DNA from: Defluviicoccus sp046348835
GTDB taxonomy: Bacteria > Pseudomonadota > Alphaproteobacteria > Rhodospirillales > Defluviicoccaceae
Reading direction: 5' to 3'
DNA length: 64,000 nucleotides
Assembly: GCA_046348835.1 (NCBI GenBank)
Contig: JAXMDM010000004.1
Coordinates: 310,001-374,000 of the forward strand
The number at the start of each line of letters is the position of its first letter. The stretch's first letter is position 1. Shown one piece after another: positions 17,454-26,335 of this stretch. Position numbers and translations under genes: made by a program. Below the pieces are notes generated by a model. It was not told where the DNA came from and did no database searches. It saw only the letters and a program-made list of their open reading frames with translations.

Positions 17454-18812
17454 GTGGACCCGGCGCCGCTCCCCTCGCGCCGGGGCTCACATCATCCGCC
17501 GCTGTCGCTATCGTGGCTGGTCTGGGGCGTCGGCGCGACGTTCTACTTCATCGGTTTCTACCAGCGGGTGGCGCCGGCGGTGATGAGCGACCGGCTGATG
17601 GCCGATTTCGCCATTGGCGCCGCCACCCTTGGCCACATCTCCGCCTTCTATTTCTACAGCTACGTGGCGATGCAGATCCCGACCGGCTTTCTCGCCGATC
17701 TGTGGGGTCCGCGGCGGCTGATGGCCGCGGGAGCGCTGGTGGCTTCCGCCGGCACCCTCATGTTCGCGCTCGCTCCCGGGGTGGCCTGGGCCGCCACCGG
17801 CCGGCTGCTCATTGGCGCGTCGGTCGCCGTCGCCTGGGTCGCCCTGATCAAGCTCGCCAGCCACTGGTTCCCGTCGCGGCTGTTCGCGACGATCACCGGC
17901 ATGGCGCTGTTCCTCGGCATCGCCGGTGGCGTGTCGGCGGGGGTGCCGCTCCGTCTCCTCATCGACGGCTTCGGCTGGCGTCCGGTCATGCTCGGGCTTG
18001 CCGCGGTCACCTTGGTCCAGGCGCTCGCTCTTTGGTTGGTGGTTCGCGACGATCCGCAGCAGAAGGGTTACCGTAGCTACGCGGCCGTATCCGGCGGCGG
18101 CGGCGGCGGCTTCCGCCGGCGAAGCATGGGTCGCGCCCTGGCCACGGTCCTGCGCGCGCGCAATACCTGGCTCCTGACGCTGTCGCCGGGCGCGCTGGTG
18201 GGTTCGGTCACCGCCTTCTGCGGCCTGTGGGGACTGCCGTTTCTGACCAGCCAATACCACCTGCCGCCGACCTCGGCGGCGATGATCACCTCGGCCGGGC
18301 TCATCGCCTGGGGTATCAGCAGCCCGATCATGGGCGGCCTGTCAGACCGCATCGGCCGCCGCAAGCCCCTCTACGTCGCCACCGCCGCAACCGCCACCCT
18401 GGCGTGGGCGGCCGTTGCCTGGGCTCCCGGCCTTCCCGTCTGGTTGTTGACGCTATTGGTCGTCACCGGCGGATTCGCCGCCGGCGGCATCATCATCGGC
18501 TTCGCCCAGATCAAGGAGTCGGTGCCGTCGTCCCTCGCCGGATCGGCGGCCGGGGTGTGCAACATGGGGGTGATGGCCGGACCGATGCTGCTGCAGCCGG
18601 TGATCGGTCGGGTGCTGGAGACCTCGTGGCAGGGCGGCTCCGTCGCCGGCGTTCCGATCTACGACTTCGCCGGCTACCGCGCCGGCTTCTCGCTGATGGC
18701 GGCCTGGTGCCTGATCGCCACCGTCCTCGTCGCCTGCACCCGCGAGACGTGGTGCCGGCCGCTGGGGGCACCGACGGGGACACCGGCTCAGGGCGGCGAT
18801 GGATCGCCCTGA
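17454..18812 (+). CDS. Major facilitator superfamily transporter
   Basis: 452-residue MFS protein with about twelve hydrophobic segments. The cytoplasmic loop-2/3 motif is GFLADLWGPRRLM near residue 80, and its second-half counterpart is GGLSDRIGRRKPL near residue 300. A Gly-rich stretch of six Gly and an Arg patch mark the central loop. The start is GTG 17454, 6 bases after the rhodanese stop. The coding end overlaps the convergent minus-strand gene by 25 bases. Substrate cannot be assigned; the overall look is of a solute:H+ symporter such as the organic-anion families. Confidence 0.88.
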   Translation: MDPAPLPSRRGSHHPPLSLSWLVWGVGATFYFIGFYQRVAPAVMSDRLMADFAIGAATLGHISAFYFYSYVAMQIPTGFLADLWGPRRLMAAGALVASAGTLMFALAPGVAWAATGRLLIGASVAVAWVALIKLASHWFPSRLFATITGMALFLGIAGGVSAGVPLRLLIDGFGWRPVMLGLAAVTLVQALALWLVVRDDPQQKGYRSYAAVSGGGGGGFRRRSMGRALATVLRARNTWLLTLSPGALVGSVTAFCGLWGLPFLTSQYHLPPTSAAMITSAGLIAWGISSPIMGGLSDRIGRRKPLYVATAATATLAWAAVAWAPGLPVWLLTLLVVTGGFAAGGIIIGFAQIKESVPSSLAGSAAGVCNMGVMAGPMLLQPVIGRVLETSWQGGSVAGVPIYDFAGYRAGFSLMAAWCLIATVLVACTRETWCRPLGAPTGTPAQGGDGSP

Positions 18813-19444
18813 CGCGCCGCCCAGTCGCCGGTCACGTCCCATGCCTCCCGCTCCACCGCGCGAAAGTTTTCCACGTAGCGGCGGGCGAAGCCCTCGATTC
18901 CCCAGCGCTGATATTGCTGGATATGCGCCACCTCGTGGGCCCAGATCACCGGGTCACGGGCGGTGGCGTCATCGCGGAAGATGATGACGTCGTCGAGGGT
19001 GAGCGCCCGGCCGTAGGCCTGGAACAAGCGGGCGGGCAGGGAGCCGTCGGCGCTCAGGCCGACCCGCCAGCGGACCGGCTTGAGCAGCGCCTCCGGATAG
19101 TACTTGCGCAACTGGCGGCGGATATCGGCGGGGATGGGCTGGGTGCCGCGGGCGAGGGCATCGTCGCGGGTGCGCCTGATCCACGTCCCGAGGTAGGGGG
19201 CTCCCTGCGCCAGGACGAGATTCATCGCCTCCGCCTCCACCTGTCCGGCGACGGCATCGGCGGCGGTGGCGAGGGCCGTTCCGCCCGCTTCCAGCCCGGC
19301 GATCAGCCCGCCCGCGGCGGAGGACGTGCCGCCATCGGCGGATATGGCCTTCGCCGGGTCGCCCCGCTCCTCCCCCGGCTGGGCGGCGGCGATCAGGGCG
19401 CCGATCCCGAGGATGAACAGAAGCAGGGCGATCGGCTTGAACAC
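18788..19444 (-). CDS. Membrane- or periplasm-anchored DUF4157-like protein with HExxH-type motif
   Basis: 218 residues, starting at GTG 19444. A hydrophobic N-terminus (IALLLFILGIGALIAAA) looks like an uncleaved signal anchor or a signal peptide. The conserved part is near the C-terminus: ALTLDDVIIFRD, then WAHEVAHIQQYQRWGIEGFA, which contains a zincin-like HEVAH and resembles the DUF4157 core. A proteolytic role is possible but not shown, since DUF4157 domains are often not demonstrated peptidases. It lies 10 bases after the thioesterase on the same strand and overlaps the convergent MFS gene by 25 bases. Confidence 0.75.
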   Translation of the reverse strand: MFKPIALLLFILGIGALIAAAQPGEERGDPAKAISADGGTSSAAGGLIAGLEAGGTALATAADAVAGQVEAEAMNLVLAQGAPYLGTWIRRTRDDALARGTQPIPADIRRQLRKYYPEALLKPVRWRVGLSADGSLPARLFQAYGRALTLDDVIIFRDDATARDPVIWAHEVAHIQQYQRWGIEGFARRYVENFRAVEREAWDVTGDWAARQGDPSPP

Positions 19445-19454
19445 GACAGCGCGG

Positions 19455-19964
19455 CTAGGTCATGTTGCGGCGGAGCTGCTCGACCAGGGCTTCGGGCAGC
19501 GGCGCCGGCCGTCCGCCCGCCGACAGATCGATCCAGACCAGCACCGCCTCCGAGGTGGCGAAGCACACCCCGTCCTTGAACAGTCCCTGGCCGATCCGAC
19601 AGGAGGTCCGGCCGATGTGCTCGACCCGGCTGCCGACGACGACGTCGCCCGGGTAATAGGCCATGTTCAGGAAGCTGACGCCGAGCTTGGCGATCACCCA
19701 GCCGTCGCCGTCGCCGGAGGTGGAACCGGGCCAGAGGAATTCGGCGAACTCCACCCGTCCGGTCTCGCAATAGGTGGCGATCGCCACGTTGTTGATGTGG
19801 CGGTAGCGGTCCACATCGGAGAACCGCACCGTGTCGCGGCTGAAAAAGGTGTAGGCGCCGATGTCGGTGGCGGCGCGCGGCGTGGTCCCGGTAGGGGTGC
19901 CGTCGGCCGGGGTGCCGCCGGCGGGAATAGGCGCAGGTGCGGTGTCGGGGGGGCTATCGTTCAT
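19455..19964 (-). CDS. Acyl-CoA thioesterase, 4HBT hotdog family
   Basis: 169-residue hotdog-fold protein. The catalytic-type motif SDVDRYRHINNVAIATYCE (about residues 49-67) is the classic 4-hydroxybenzoyl-CoA thioesterase pattern with Asp and His. It probably hydrolyses short or medium acyl-CoA; the true substrate is unknown. The first 35 residues are Pro/Gly/Thr-rich and probably disordered, so an internal start is possible. Its ATG overlaps the folK stop (ATGA), so the two are translationally coupled. Confidence 0.85.
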   Translation of the reverse strand: MNDSPPDTAPAPIPAGGTPADGTPTGTTPRAATDIGAYTFFSRDTVRFSDVDRYRHINNVAIATYCETGRVEFAEFLWPGSTSGDGDGWVIAKLGVSFLNMAYYPGDVVVGSRVEHIGRTSCRIGQGLFKDGVCFATSEAVLVWIDLSAGGRPAPLPEALVEQLRRNMT

Positions 19965-20581
19965 TGTCCGGCCCTTTGCTTCCCTTCGGTAATCTTGGCG
20001 ATATTGTCCAGGCGATACATATTGTCGCCGCCGCCGATTTCATCCTCCCGCCAATCGGTTCCGCAACGGGGCGAGAGGGACGGCGGCAGCGGCGCCAGCC
20101 ATTGATCGCCGCAGCCGGCGAGGAGGGCCTCGGCGGTGAGGCCGAGGACCGGGTGACGCCAGCCGGGCGCGATGTCGGCCAGCGGCCGGAGGACGAAGGC
20201 GCGCCGGTGGAGGCGCGGGTGGGGCAGAACGAGGCCGCCGCCGAGGCGGAGGATGCGGCCGCCGCAGTCGAGCAGGTCGAGATCGAGGACACGGGCGGCG
20301 CCGGGATGGGTGCGGACGCGGCCGAAGCGAGCCTCGATGGCATGCAGCTGCAGGAGCAGGCGGTCGGGCGGGATGTCCGTCTCGACGGCGCAGACGCCGT
20401 TGATGTAGAGCGATTGCGACGACGGCGGAATCGGGGCCGACCAATACCACTTCGACCGTGCCGACAGCTCTGCTATCTTAGCCGCTATCGCTACCAGGGC
20501 GGCCTCCAGCACTGCAACCGGACCTCCGCAGGATGGAGCGGGGAGGTTGCTTCCCAGGCCGATCCATGTCACCCACGTCAT
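19961..20581 (-). CDS. folK: 6-hydroxymethyl-7,8-dihydropterin pyrophosphokinase
   Basis: 206-residue HPPK, the folate-pathway enzyme transferring pyrophosphate from ATP to hydroxymethyl-dihydropterin. IGLGSNLPAP at the N-terminus, YINGVCAVET, RVLDLDLLDCGG with the catalytic Asp pair, and LPHPRLHRRAFVLRPL are all present. The protein has about 40 extra residues at the C-terminus without recognisable motifs, longer than most FolK. Divergent from the NYN gene, with 136 bases between. Confidence 0.93.
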   Translation of the reverse strand: MTWVTWIGLGSNLPAPSCGGPVAVLEAALVAIAAKIAELSARSKWYWSAPIPPSSQSLYINGVCAVETDIPPDRLLLQLHAIEARFGRVRTHPGAARVLDLDLLDCGGRILRLGGGLVLPHPRLHRRAFVLRPLADIAPGWRHPVLGLTAEALLAGCGDQWLAPLPPSLSPRCGTDWREDEIGGGDNMYRLDNIAKITEGKQRAGQ

Positions 20582-20717
20582 CCAGGGCGGCCTTTCGTGA
20601 TCGGCCTCTCCCAGGCCCGGTCACCCCTCACGGCGCCGCCGACATAGCCCGCTTGTGCAACCGGTCCGGCGCTTGCCGGATTTCCCCCACGACATCCCGA
20701 CGTATTGGAAAGAATCA

Positions 20718-21251
20718 ATGCTATTTTACCCTGATGAACGAATTGCCTTGTTTATCGACGGCGCCAATTTGTACGCTTCCGCTCGCTCGTTGAATTTTGA
20801 TATCGACTACAAGCGCTTGTTCGATCTGTTCGCGACCAAGGGTCATCTCATCCGTGCATTTTACTATACGGCGCTGATCGAGGATCAGGAATACTCGCCG
20901 ATCCGACCTCTTATCGACTGGCTCGATTACAATGGCTTCACCATGGTGACGAAGCCGACCAAGGAGTTCACCGACGCCTTTGGCCGTCGCAAGATCAAGG
21001 GCAACATGGATATCGAACTGGCCATCGACGTGATGGAGATGGCCGAGCACCTCGATCACGTGGTGTTGTTCTCCGGCGACGGAGACTTCCGCCGCCTGGT
21101 CGAGGCGGTGCAGCGGCGAGGCGTCCGGGTGACGGTGGTCAGCACCGTCCGCTCGCAGCCGCCGATGGTCGCCGACGAGTTGCGCCGGCAGGCCGACAAC
21201 TTCATCGAGTTGCAGGACCTGCAGGGCAGCATCACCCGCGCGCCGGCGTGA
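20718..21251 (+). CDS. NYN-domain (LabA/DUF88-like) putative ribonuclease
   Basis: 177-residue NYN domain of the PIN-like nuclease fold. The acidic residues expected for metal binding are visible: LFIDGANLY, KGNMDIELAIDVM and LFSGDGDFRRLV. The family includes LabA-like proteins thought to act on RNA. ATG 20718 is chosen because GGAAAG precedes it and the conserved beta-strand starts eleven residues later; a longer frame to 20655 has no homology. The first 40 codons are AT-richer than the neighbours. A short hairpin (TCCGGC, GCTT, GCCGGA) with TTT lies at 20665-20683, upstream. Confidence 0.9.
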   Translation: MLFYPDERIALFIDGANLYASARSLNFDIDYKRLFDLFATKGHLIRAFYYTALIEDQEYSPIRPLIDWLDYNGFTMVTKPTKEFTDAFGRRKIKGNMDIELAIDVMEMAEHLDHVVLFSGDGDFRRLVEAVQRRGVRVTVVSTVRSQPPMVADELRRQADNFIELQDLQGSITRAPA

Positions 21252-21265
21252 TCGACGGCGGCGGC

Positions 21266-22198
21266 TCACACCCCGAGCGCGTCGGCGAGCTCCTTCAGGA
21301 TCGCGGCGCTCCGGGCCAGCGCCGCGGTCTCGGCGGCGTCGTTCTCGGGCTCGAGGTTGGTGATGACCCCCGCGGCGCCGATCACCCGCGGCAGTGACAG
21401 GGCGATGTCACGCACCCCGCACACCTCCTCGTTGATGATGGCGGTCGTCATCACCGCCCGCTCGTCGCGCAGGATCGCCCGGGTCAGCCGGCTGAGGCCG
21501 GCGCCAATGCCGTAGTTGGTGGCGCCCTTGCCGTCGATGATGGTGTAGGCGGCGGTGCGGACCCCCTTGTCGATCGCGGCCTTCACCGCGTCGGTCAATG
21601 GGCGCCCCACCTGGCTGGCGAACAGGCCCGCGGGCATGGTGCCGGCGGAGGCGTTGGACCAGACCAGCACCTCGGAGTCGCCGTGTTCGCCGACGACGTA
21701 GCAGTGCACGGAGGCGGCGGCGACGCCCAGGTGGCGGGCGAGCAGCGCACGGAAGCGGGCGGTGTCGAGGATGGTTCCGGAGCCGATCACCCTGCTGGGC
21801 GGCAGCCCGGAGATGCGCGTCGCCACCTGGGTCATGATATCGACGGGATTGGTGGCGATGACGAGGACGGCGTTCGGTGCCGCCGACCGGACCGGCGGGA
21901 CCACCTGGCGGAAGACGGCGGCGTTGCGGTCGAGGAGTTGCAACCGTGTTTCCCCCGGCTTCTGGTTGACGCCGGCGGCGATGATGACGACGTCGGCCTC
22001 GTCGAGGCCGTCGTAGTCGGCGGAACGGACGGTCACCGTCTCGGCGAAGGGAACCGCATGATTGATGTCCTCCGCCTGGGCGTCCGCCAGCTTGCGGTTG
22101 GCATCGACGAGGACGATTTCGCTGACCACGCCCTGCAGGGCCATGGCATAGGCCGCGGCGCTGCCGACGAGGCCGGCGCCAATAACTCCTACCTTCAT
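21266..22198 (-). CDS. ldh: L-lactate dehydrogenase (NAD-dependent)
   Basis: 310-residue LDH/MDH-family enzyme. Substrate-loop residues read NQKPGETR: the Gln after Asn marks lactate/pyruvate specificity, whereas malate dehydrogenases carry Arg there. GSGTILDTARFR and the catalytic-His block GEHGDSE also match L-LDH. NAD is favoured by VDANRKLADA following the VGVIGAGLVGS Rossmann turn. The protein ends ELADALGV and is of normal length. It is divergent from msrA across 115 bases and convergent with the NYN gene, 14 bases apart. It would regenerate NAD+ from pyruvate under low oxygen, or start lactate use. Confidence 0.9.
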   Translation of the reverse strand: MKVGVIGAGLVGSAAAYAMALQGVVSEIVLVDANRKLADAQAEDINHAVPFAETVTVRSADYDGLDEADVVIIAAGVNQKPGETRLQLLDRNAAVFRQVVPPVRSAAPNAVLVIATNPVDIMTQVATRISGLPPSRVIGSGTILDTARFRALLARHLGVAAASVHCYVVGEHGDSEVLVWSNASAGTMPAGLFASQVGRPLTDAVKAAIDKGVRTAAYTIIDGKGATNYGIGAGLSRLTRAILRDERAVMTTAIINEEVCGVRDIALSLPRVIGAAGVITNLEPENDAAETAALARSAAILKELADALGV

Positions 22199-22313
22199 CG
22201 TAGCTCCCCTTTGCGGTCTGTCGCAGTGGAAGAGGATATCAACCGGCGAACGAGGCTTACGCCGCCGCGCCCGCGTACCCTTATATCAGTTTGAACAGCC
22301 GACGGAGGCGTAC

Positions 22314-22973
22314 ATGTGGACTCCCTTCAAGCCGAAGACCCTGCCCACGGCGGCGGAAGCGCTGCCGGGACGGCAACAGACGATGCGGGTGGCCGACCAC
22401 CATTTCGTCACCGGAGCGCCGTTGGCGGGGCCGTTCGCCGACGGACTGGAGACCGTGGTGTTGGGGCTCGGCTGCTTCTGGGGTGCCGAACGCCGGTTCT
22501 GGCAGATACCCGGTGTCGTTTCGACCGCGGTCGGCTATGCCGGAGGGACGACCCCCAACCCCACCTACGAGGAGGTCTGCTCCGGCCGCACCGGGCATGC
22601 CGAGGTGGTCCGGGTCGTCTACGACCCGACCAAGATAACCTTTGATGCGCTCTTGCGGCTGTTCTGGGAAAGCCATGATCCGACGCAGGGGATGCGCCAG
22701 GGCAACGACGTCGGCACCCAGTACCGCTCGGCGATCTTCTACGCCACCGAGGCCCAGCGGGCGGCGGCCGAGGCCTCCCGGCGCCACTACCAGGAGCGGC
22801 TGACGCAGGCGGGGTTTGGCGCCATTACCACCGAGATCGCCCCGGCGCCGCCGTTCTATTTCGCCGAGGACTATCACCAGCAGTATCTCGCCAAGAACCC
22901 CGGCGGCTACTGCGGGCTCGGCGGTACCGGTGTGGCCTGTCCCACCGGTGTGGCCGATGCCACCCACGCCTGA
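22314..22973 (+). CDS. msrA: Peptide methionine-(S)-S-oxide reductase
   Basis: 219-residue MsrA that repairs S-form methionine sulfoxide. The catalytic Cys54 is in GLGCFWGAER. GYAGGTTPNPTYEEVCSG, HDPTQGMRQGNDVGTQYRSAI and YHQQYLAKNPGGYCG are the standard blocks, with a likely resolving Cys in the C-terminal part. The N-terminal 45 residues are those of the longer E. coli-like form. It is followed 12 bases later by tspO, with which it probably forms a small stress-related operon. Confidence 0.97.
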   Translation: MWTPFKPKTLPTAAEALPGRQQTMRVADHHFVTGAPLAGPFADGLETVVLGLGCFWGAERRFWQIPGVVSTAVGYAGGTTPNPTYEEVCSGRTGHAEVVRVVYDPTKITFDALLRLFWESHDPTQGMRQGNDVGTQYRSAIFYATEAQRAAAEASRRHYQERLTQAGFGAITTEIAPAPPFYFAEDYHQQYLAKNPGGYCGLGGTGVACPTGVADATHA

Positions 22974-22985
22974 ACCGATCCCCGC

Positions 22986-23483
22986 ATGAACCGGTCGGTG
23001 GATGCCCCCGCGGAGCGGCGAAGCATCGTTGTCCTCCTGGCATTCGTGGCGGTGTGCCTCGGCGTGTCGTCGATCGGCGCCGCGATCACCTACAGCAGCA
23101 TCGACACCTGGTACCCGGCCCTGGCCAAGCCGGCGCTGACGCCGCCCGACTGGGTCTTCGCCCCGGTCTGGTCGACCCTCTACCTGATGATGGCGGTGGC
23201 GGCCTGGCGGATCTGGTCCCATGGCGGCCGGCCGGAGGTGAACTTCGCACTGGCCTGTTTCGGGGTCCAGCTCACCCTCAACCTGCTATGGACGGTGCTG
23301 TTCTTTGGCCTGCGCAGTCCGTGGCTGGGGCTGATCGAGATCGTCGTGCTACTGGGGGCGATCGCCATGACCACCGTCGCCTTCTTCCGGGTCGACCGGC
23401 TGGCGGGCTGGCTATTCGTCCCCTACCTCACCTGGACCCTGTTCGCCACCGTCCTCGTCTTCGGCATCTGGCGCCTGAATTGA
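22986..23483 (+). CDS. tspO: TspO/MBR family tryptophan-rich sensory protein
   Basis: 165-residue integral membrane protein with five hydrophobic segments. The core signature is YPALAKPALTPPDWVFAPVW, followed by a second-half NLLWTVLFFGL and the C-terminal VPYLTWTLFATVL. TspO proteins bind porphyrins and, in Rhodobacter, modulate photosynthesis gene expression in response to oxygen. Here it follows msrA by 12 bases and is likely co-transcribed. The N-terminal 15 residues are hydrophilic. Ligand and role in this organism are not shown. Confidence 0.92.
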   Translation: MNRSVDAPAERRSIVVLLAFVAVCLGVSSIGAAITYSSIDTWYPALAKPALTPPDWVFAPVWSTLYLMMAVAAWRIWSHGGRPEVNFALACFGVQLTLNLLWTVLFFGLRSPWLGLIEIVVLLGAIAMTTVAFFRVDRLAGWLFVPYLTWTLFATVLVFGIWRLN

Positions 23484-23586
23484 GATCGGCGGGCTTGACC
23501 GTGGCGGTGGCTTGCTCTTGCGCCCGAACGATCTACCGCCTATTAGGCTAAGCCCTTGCAAAGGCCATGGAGGCGGCCGTCCACCG

Positions 23587-25038
23587 GTGATTTATGTTTC
23601 GACCCGCGGCGGGGCGTCCGGCCTTGCCTTCGATGATGTCGTCCTCGCCGGTCTGGCCCGCGACGGCGGCCTCTATCTGCCGACCGAATGGCCGCGGCTG
23701 TCCGCCGCCGAGTTCCGCGACCTCGGCCGGCTGAGCTACCCGCATCTGGCGGCGCGGTTGCTGGCGCTGTTCGCCCGGCCGGTCATCGATGAGGCGACGC
23801 TGGCCGAGCTGTGTGAGCGCGCCTACGCCCGTTTCGACCATCAGCCGGACGTGGCGCCGCTGCGTCCCGTCGCCGGCGACGACAATCTCTGGCTGCTGGA
23901 GCTGTTCCACGGCCCGACGTTGTCGTTCAAGGACTACGCCCTGCAGATCCTCGGGCCGCTGTTCGACCTGGTCCTGGCCCGGCGCGGCGAGCGGATCACC
24001 ATCGTCGGCGCCACCTCCGGCGACACCGGCTCGGCGGCCATCGAGGCCTGCCGCGACCGCGCCGCGATCGACATCTTCATGCTTCATCCGACGGGGCGGG
24101 TGAGCGAGGTGCAGCGTCGGCAGATGACCACCGTCGACGCCGCCAACGTCCACAATCTGGCGGTGGATGGCACCTTCGACGACTGCCAGGGGCTGGTGAA
24201 GGCGCTGTTCAACGATGCGCCGTTCCGCGATCGCTACCGTCTCGCTGCGGTCAACTCCATCAACTGGGCCCGTATCGCCGCACAGATCACCTATTACGTG
24301 CACGCGGCGCTGCAACTGGGTGCACCGGAGCGGATCGTCAACTTCGCGGTGCCCACCGGCAATTTCGGCAATGTCTTCGCCGCCTGGGCGGCTCGGCAGA
24401 TGGGTCTACCCATCAGCCGGCTGATCATCGGATCCAATCGGAACGACATCCTGACCCGCTTTTTCTCTAGCGGAACAATGGAAAAGGCGTCGGTGCATGC
24501 TACCTTGAGTCCAAGCATGGATATTCAGGTGTCGAGCAACTTCGAGCGTTATCTGTTCGAACTCTATGATCGCGATGCAACTGCGGTCGGCCGGATGATG
24601 GATGCGTTCCGGGATGAGGGCGTATTTGCCGTGGACGAAGCGCATTGGCGCCGGGCGCTGCGGGTCTTTGCCGCCCACCGCCTCGACGACGCGGCGACTA
24701 CCGAGGTGATGCGCTCGGTCTATGCGGACACCGGGATGCTGATCGATCCGCACACGGCAATTGGCGTTGCCGCGGCGCGCGCGCAGCGGAAGGCCGTCGA
24801 CGGCCCCATCGTCGCCGTTGCCACCGCCCACCCGGCCAAGTTTCCCGAAGCGGTCGAGGCGGCGACCGGGATGCGGCCGTCGCTGCCGCCCGGATTGGCC
24901 GACCTCCTGGTGCGACCGGAACATTGCCGGAACATCGGTGCCAGGGTGGAGGAGATCGAAGGATGCATCGCCGCGGCTCTCGGCCGGCGCGGCAGCGGCG
25001 GGCAACAAGAAGACGGCGGGCAAGGGCAAGACGAATGA
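23587..25038 (+). CDS. thrC: Threonine synthase
   Basis: 483-residue PLP enzyme turning O-phosphohomoserine into threonine. VIYVSTRGGASGLAFDDVVL is the typical N-terminus and fixes the GTG start at 23587; the frame runs upstream to 23512 without homology. The PLP lysine is Lys115 in TLSFKDYAL. GATSGDTGSAAIEA and NFAVPTGNFGNVFA are the phosphate-binding and fold II segments. The last 15 codons encode a low-complexity Gly/Gln tail. The stop overlaps the M16 peptidase start (ATGA). The matching homoserine kinase gene is about 9 kb away at 33983. Confidence 0.95.
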   Translation: MIYVSTRGGASGLAFDDVVLAGLARDGGLYLPTEWPRLSAAEFRDLGRLSYPHLAARLLALFARPVIDEATLAELCERAYARFDHQPDVAPLRPVAGDDNLWLLELFHGPTLSFKDYALQILGPLFDLVLARRGERITIVGATSGDTGSAAIEACRDRAAIDIFMLHPTGRVSEVQRRQMTTVDAANVHNLAVDGTFDDCQGLVKALFNDAPFRDRYRLAAVNSINWARIAAQITYYVHAALQLGAPERIVNFAVPTGNFGNVFAAWAARQMGLPISRLIIGSNRNDILTRFFSSGTMEKASVHATLSPSMDIQVSSNFERYLFELYDRDATAVGRMMDAFRDEGVFAVDEAHWRRALRVFAAHRLDDAATTEVMRSVYADTGMLIDPHTAIGVAAARAQRKAVDGPIVAVATAHPAKFPEAVEAATGMRPSLPPGLADLLVRPEHCRNIGARVEEIEGCIAAALGRRGSGGQQEDGGQGQDE

Positions 25039-26297
25039 GCGGAATTCGCGTATCGACGCTGGCCAACGGCATGCGGGTGGCGACCGACGCCATGGCGCAC
25101 GTGGAGACGGTCTCCGTCGGCGTGTGGGTGGAGGCGGGCAGCCGCTTCGAAGCGGCGACGGTCAACGGCATCTCGCACTTTCTCGAGCACATGGTGTTCA
25201 AGGGAACCCGCCGGCGCAACGCCCGCGCCATCGCCGAGGAGATCGAGGCGGTCGGCGGCCATCTCAACGCCCACACCTCCCGTGAGTACACGGCGTTCTA
25301 CGCCAAGGTGCTGAAGGACGACGTCGGCCTCGCCATCGATATCATTGCCGACATCCTGCAGAACGCCACCCTCGACGCCGACGAGCTCAGCCGCGAGCGG
25401 ACGGTGGTGATCCAGGAGATCATGCAAGCGCAGGACACCCCCGACGACATCATCTTCGACCGCTTCCAGGAATGCGCTTTTCCCGGTCAGGCGCTCGGGC
25501 GCTCGGTGCTGGGATCACCGGAACGGATCGGCGCGATGACCCGCGACGTCCTCGTCCGTTACATGAGCCAGCACTACGGCGCGCCGCGCATGATCCTCGC
25601 CGCCGCCGGCCGCGTCGATCACGATGCGCTGGTGGAGATGGCGACGGCAGCGTTCGCGGCGATGCCCAAGAGCGTCGAGGGGTCGCGCGAAGCCGCCGCC
25701 TATCGCGGCGGCGACTGGCGTGAGGAACGGGACCTGGAGCAGGCACACCTGGTACTCGGGTTCGAAGGGCTGGGTTTCCGCGATCCGGATTTTTACGGCA
25801 TGTCGGTGTTGTCGACGTTGCTGGGCGGCGGCATGTCGTCGCGGCTGTTCCAGGAAGTCCGGGAGAAGCGCGGCCTCGTCTACAGTATCTACAGCTTCCC
25901 CGCGTCCTACACCGATATCGGCCTGTTCGGCATCTATGCCGGCACCGGCGAGGAGGAGGTGGAGGAGCTCGTCCCCTTGCTCTGCACCGAGATGCGCGCC
26001 GTGGCCGCCGACATCGGCGGCGGCGAGCTGGACCGGGCGCGGGCCCAGCTCAAGGCCGGGCTGCTCATGTCGCTGGAGAGCACGTCGGCCCGCTGCGAGC
26101 AGCTCGCCCGCCAGTTGATGGTGTTCGATCGGCCGGTGCCGATGGCGGAGACGGTGGGCCGCATCGATGCGGTGGATCGGGACGCGGTGGTCCGCACCGC
26201 ATCGCGGCTGCTGGCGTCGCCACCGACGCTCGCCGCCCTCGGCCCCGTCGGCAAGGTGCCGGCCTTCGCCGAGGTGGCGGCGACCCTGGCGCCCTGA
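25035..26297 (+). CDS. M16 family zinc peptidase (mitochondrial processing peptidase-like)
   Basis: 420-residue inverzincin. The inverted zinc motif is His48-Phe-Leu-Glu51-His52, with the downstream zinc-ligand glutamate probably in ERTVVIQEI. It closely resembles the beta-MPP-like single-domain peptidases of alphaproteobacteria, whose thrC-M16 adjacency is common. The C-terminal region has the LGGGMSSRLFQEVREKRGLVYSI block. Translation is coupled to thrC by an ATGA overlap. Cytoplasmic or membrane-associated. Substrate unknown. Confidence 0.93.
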   Translation: MSGIRVSTLANGMRVATDAMAHVETVSVGVWVEAGSRFEAATVNGISHFLEHMVFKGTRRRNARAIAEEIEAVGGHLNAHTSREYTAFYAKVLKDDVGLAIDIIADILQNATLDADELSRERTVVIQEIMQAQDTPDDIIFDRFQECAFPGQALGRSVLGSPERIGAMTRDVLVRYMSQHYGAPRMILAAAGRVDHDALVEMATAAFAAMPKSVEGSREAAAYRGGDWREERDLEQAHLVLGFEGLGFRDPDFYGMSVLSTLLGGGMSSRLFQEVREKRGLVYSIYSFPASYTDIGLFGIYAGTGEEEVEELVPLLCTEMRAVAADIGGGELDRARAQLKAGLLMSLESTSARCEQLARQLMVFDRPVPMAETVGRIDAVDRDAVVRTASRLLASPPTLAALGPVGKVPAFAEVAATLAP

Positions 26298-26310
26298 CCC
26301 CCGGCGGCTC

Positions 26311-26332
26311 GCGGGGCCCGAACCGGGCCCGC
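26311..26332. terminator. GC-rich hairpin between convergent genes
   Basis: GCGGGGCCCG, AAC, then CGGGCCC-GC can pair into a stem of about 9 bp with one bulge. It sits in the 38-base gap between the convergent M16 and kinase genes, so it could serve both strands. There is no T-tract, so this is only a candidate. Confidence 0.35.
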
Positions 26333-26335
26333 CGC

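Noticed and set aside
21266..22198. Annotation as malate dehydrogenase
   Set aside because: The substrate loop has NQKPGETR and the LDTARFR block, both pointing to lactate dehydrogenase.
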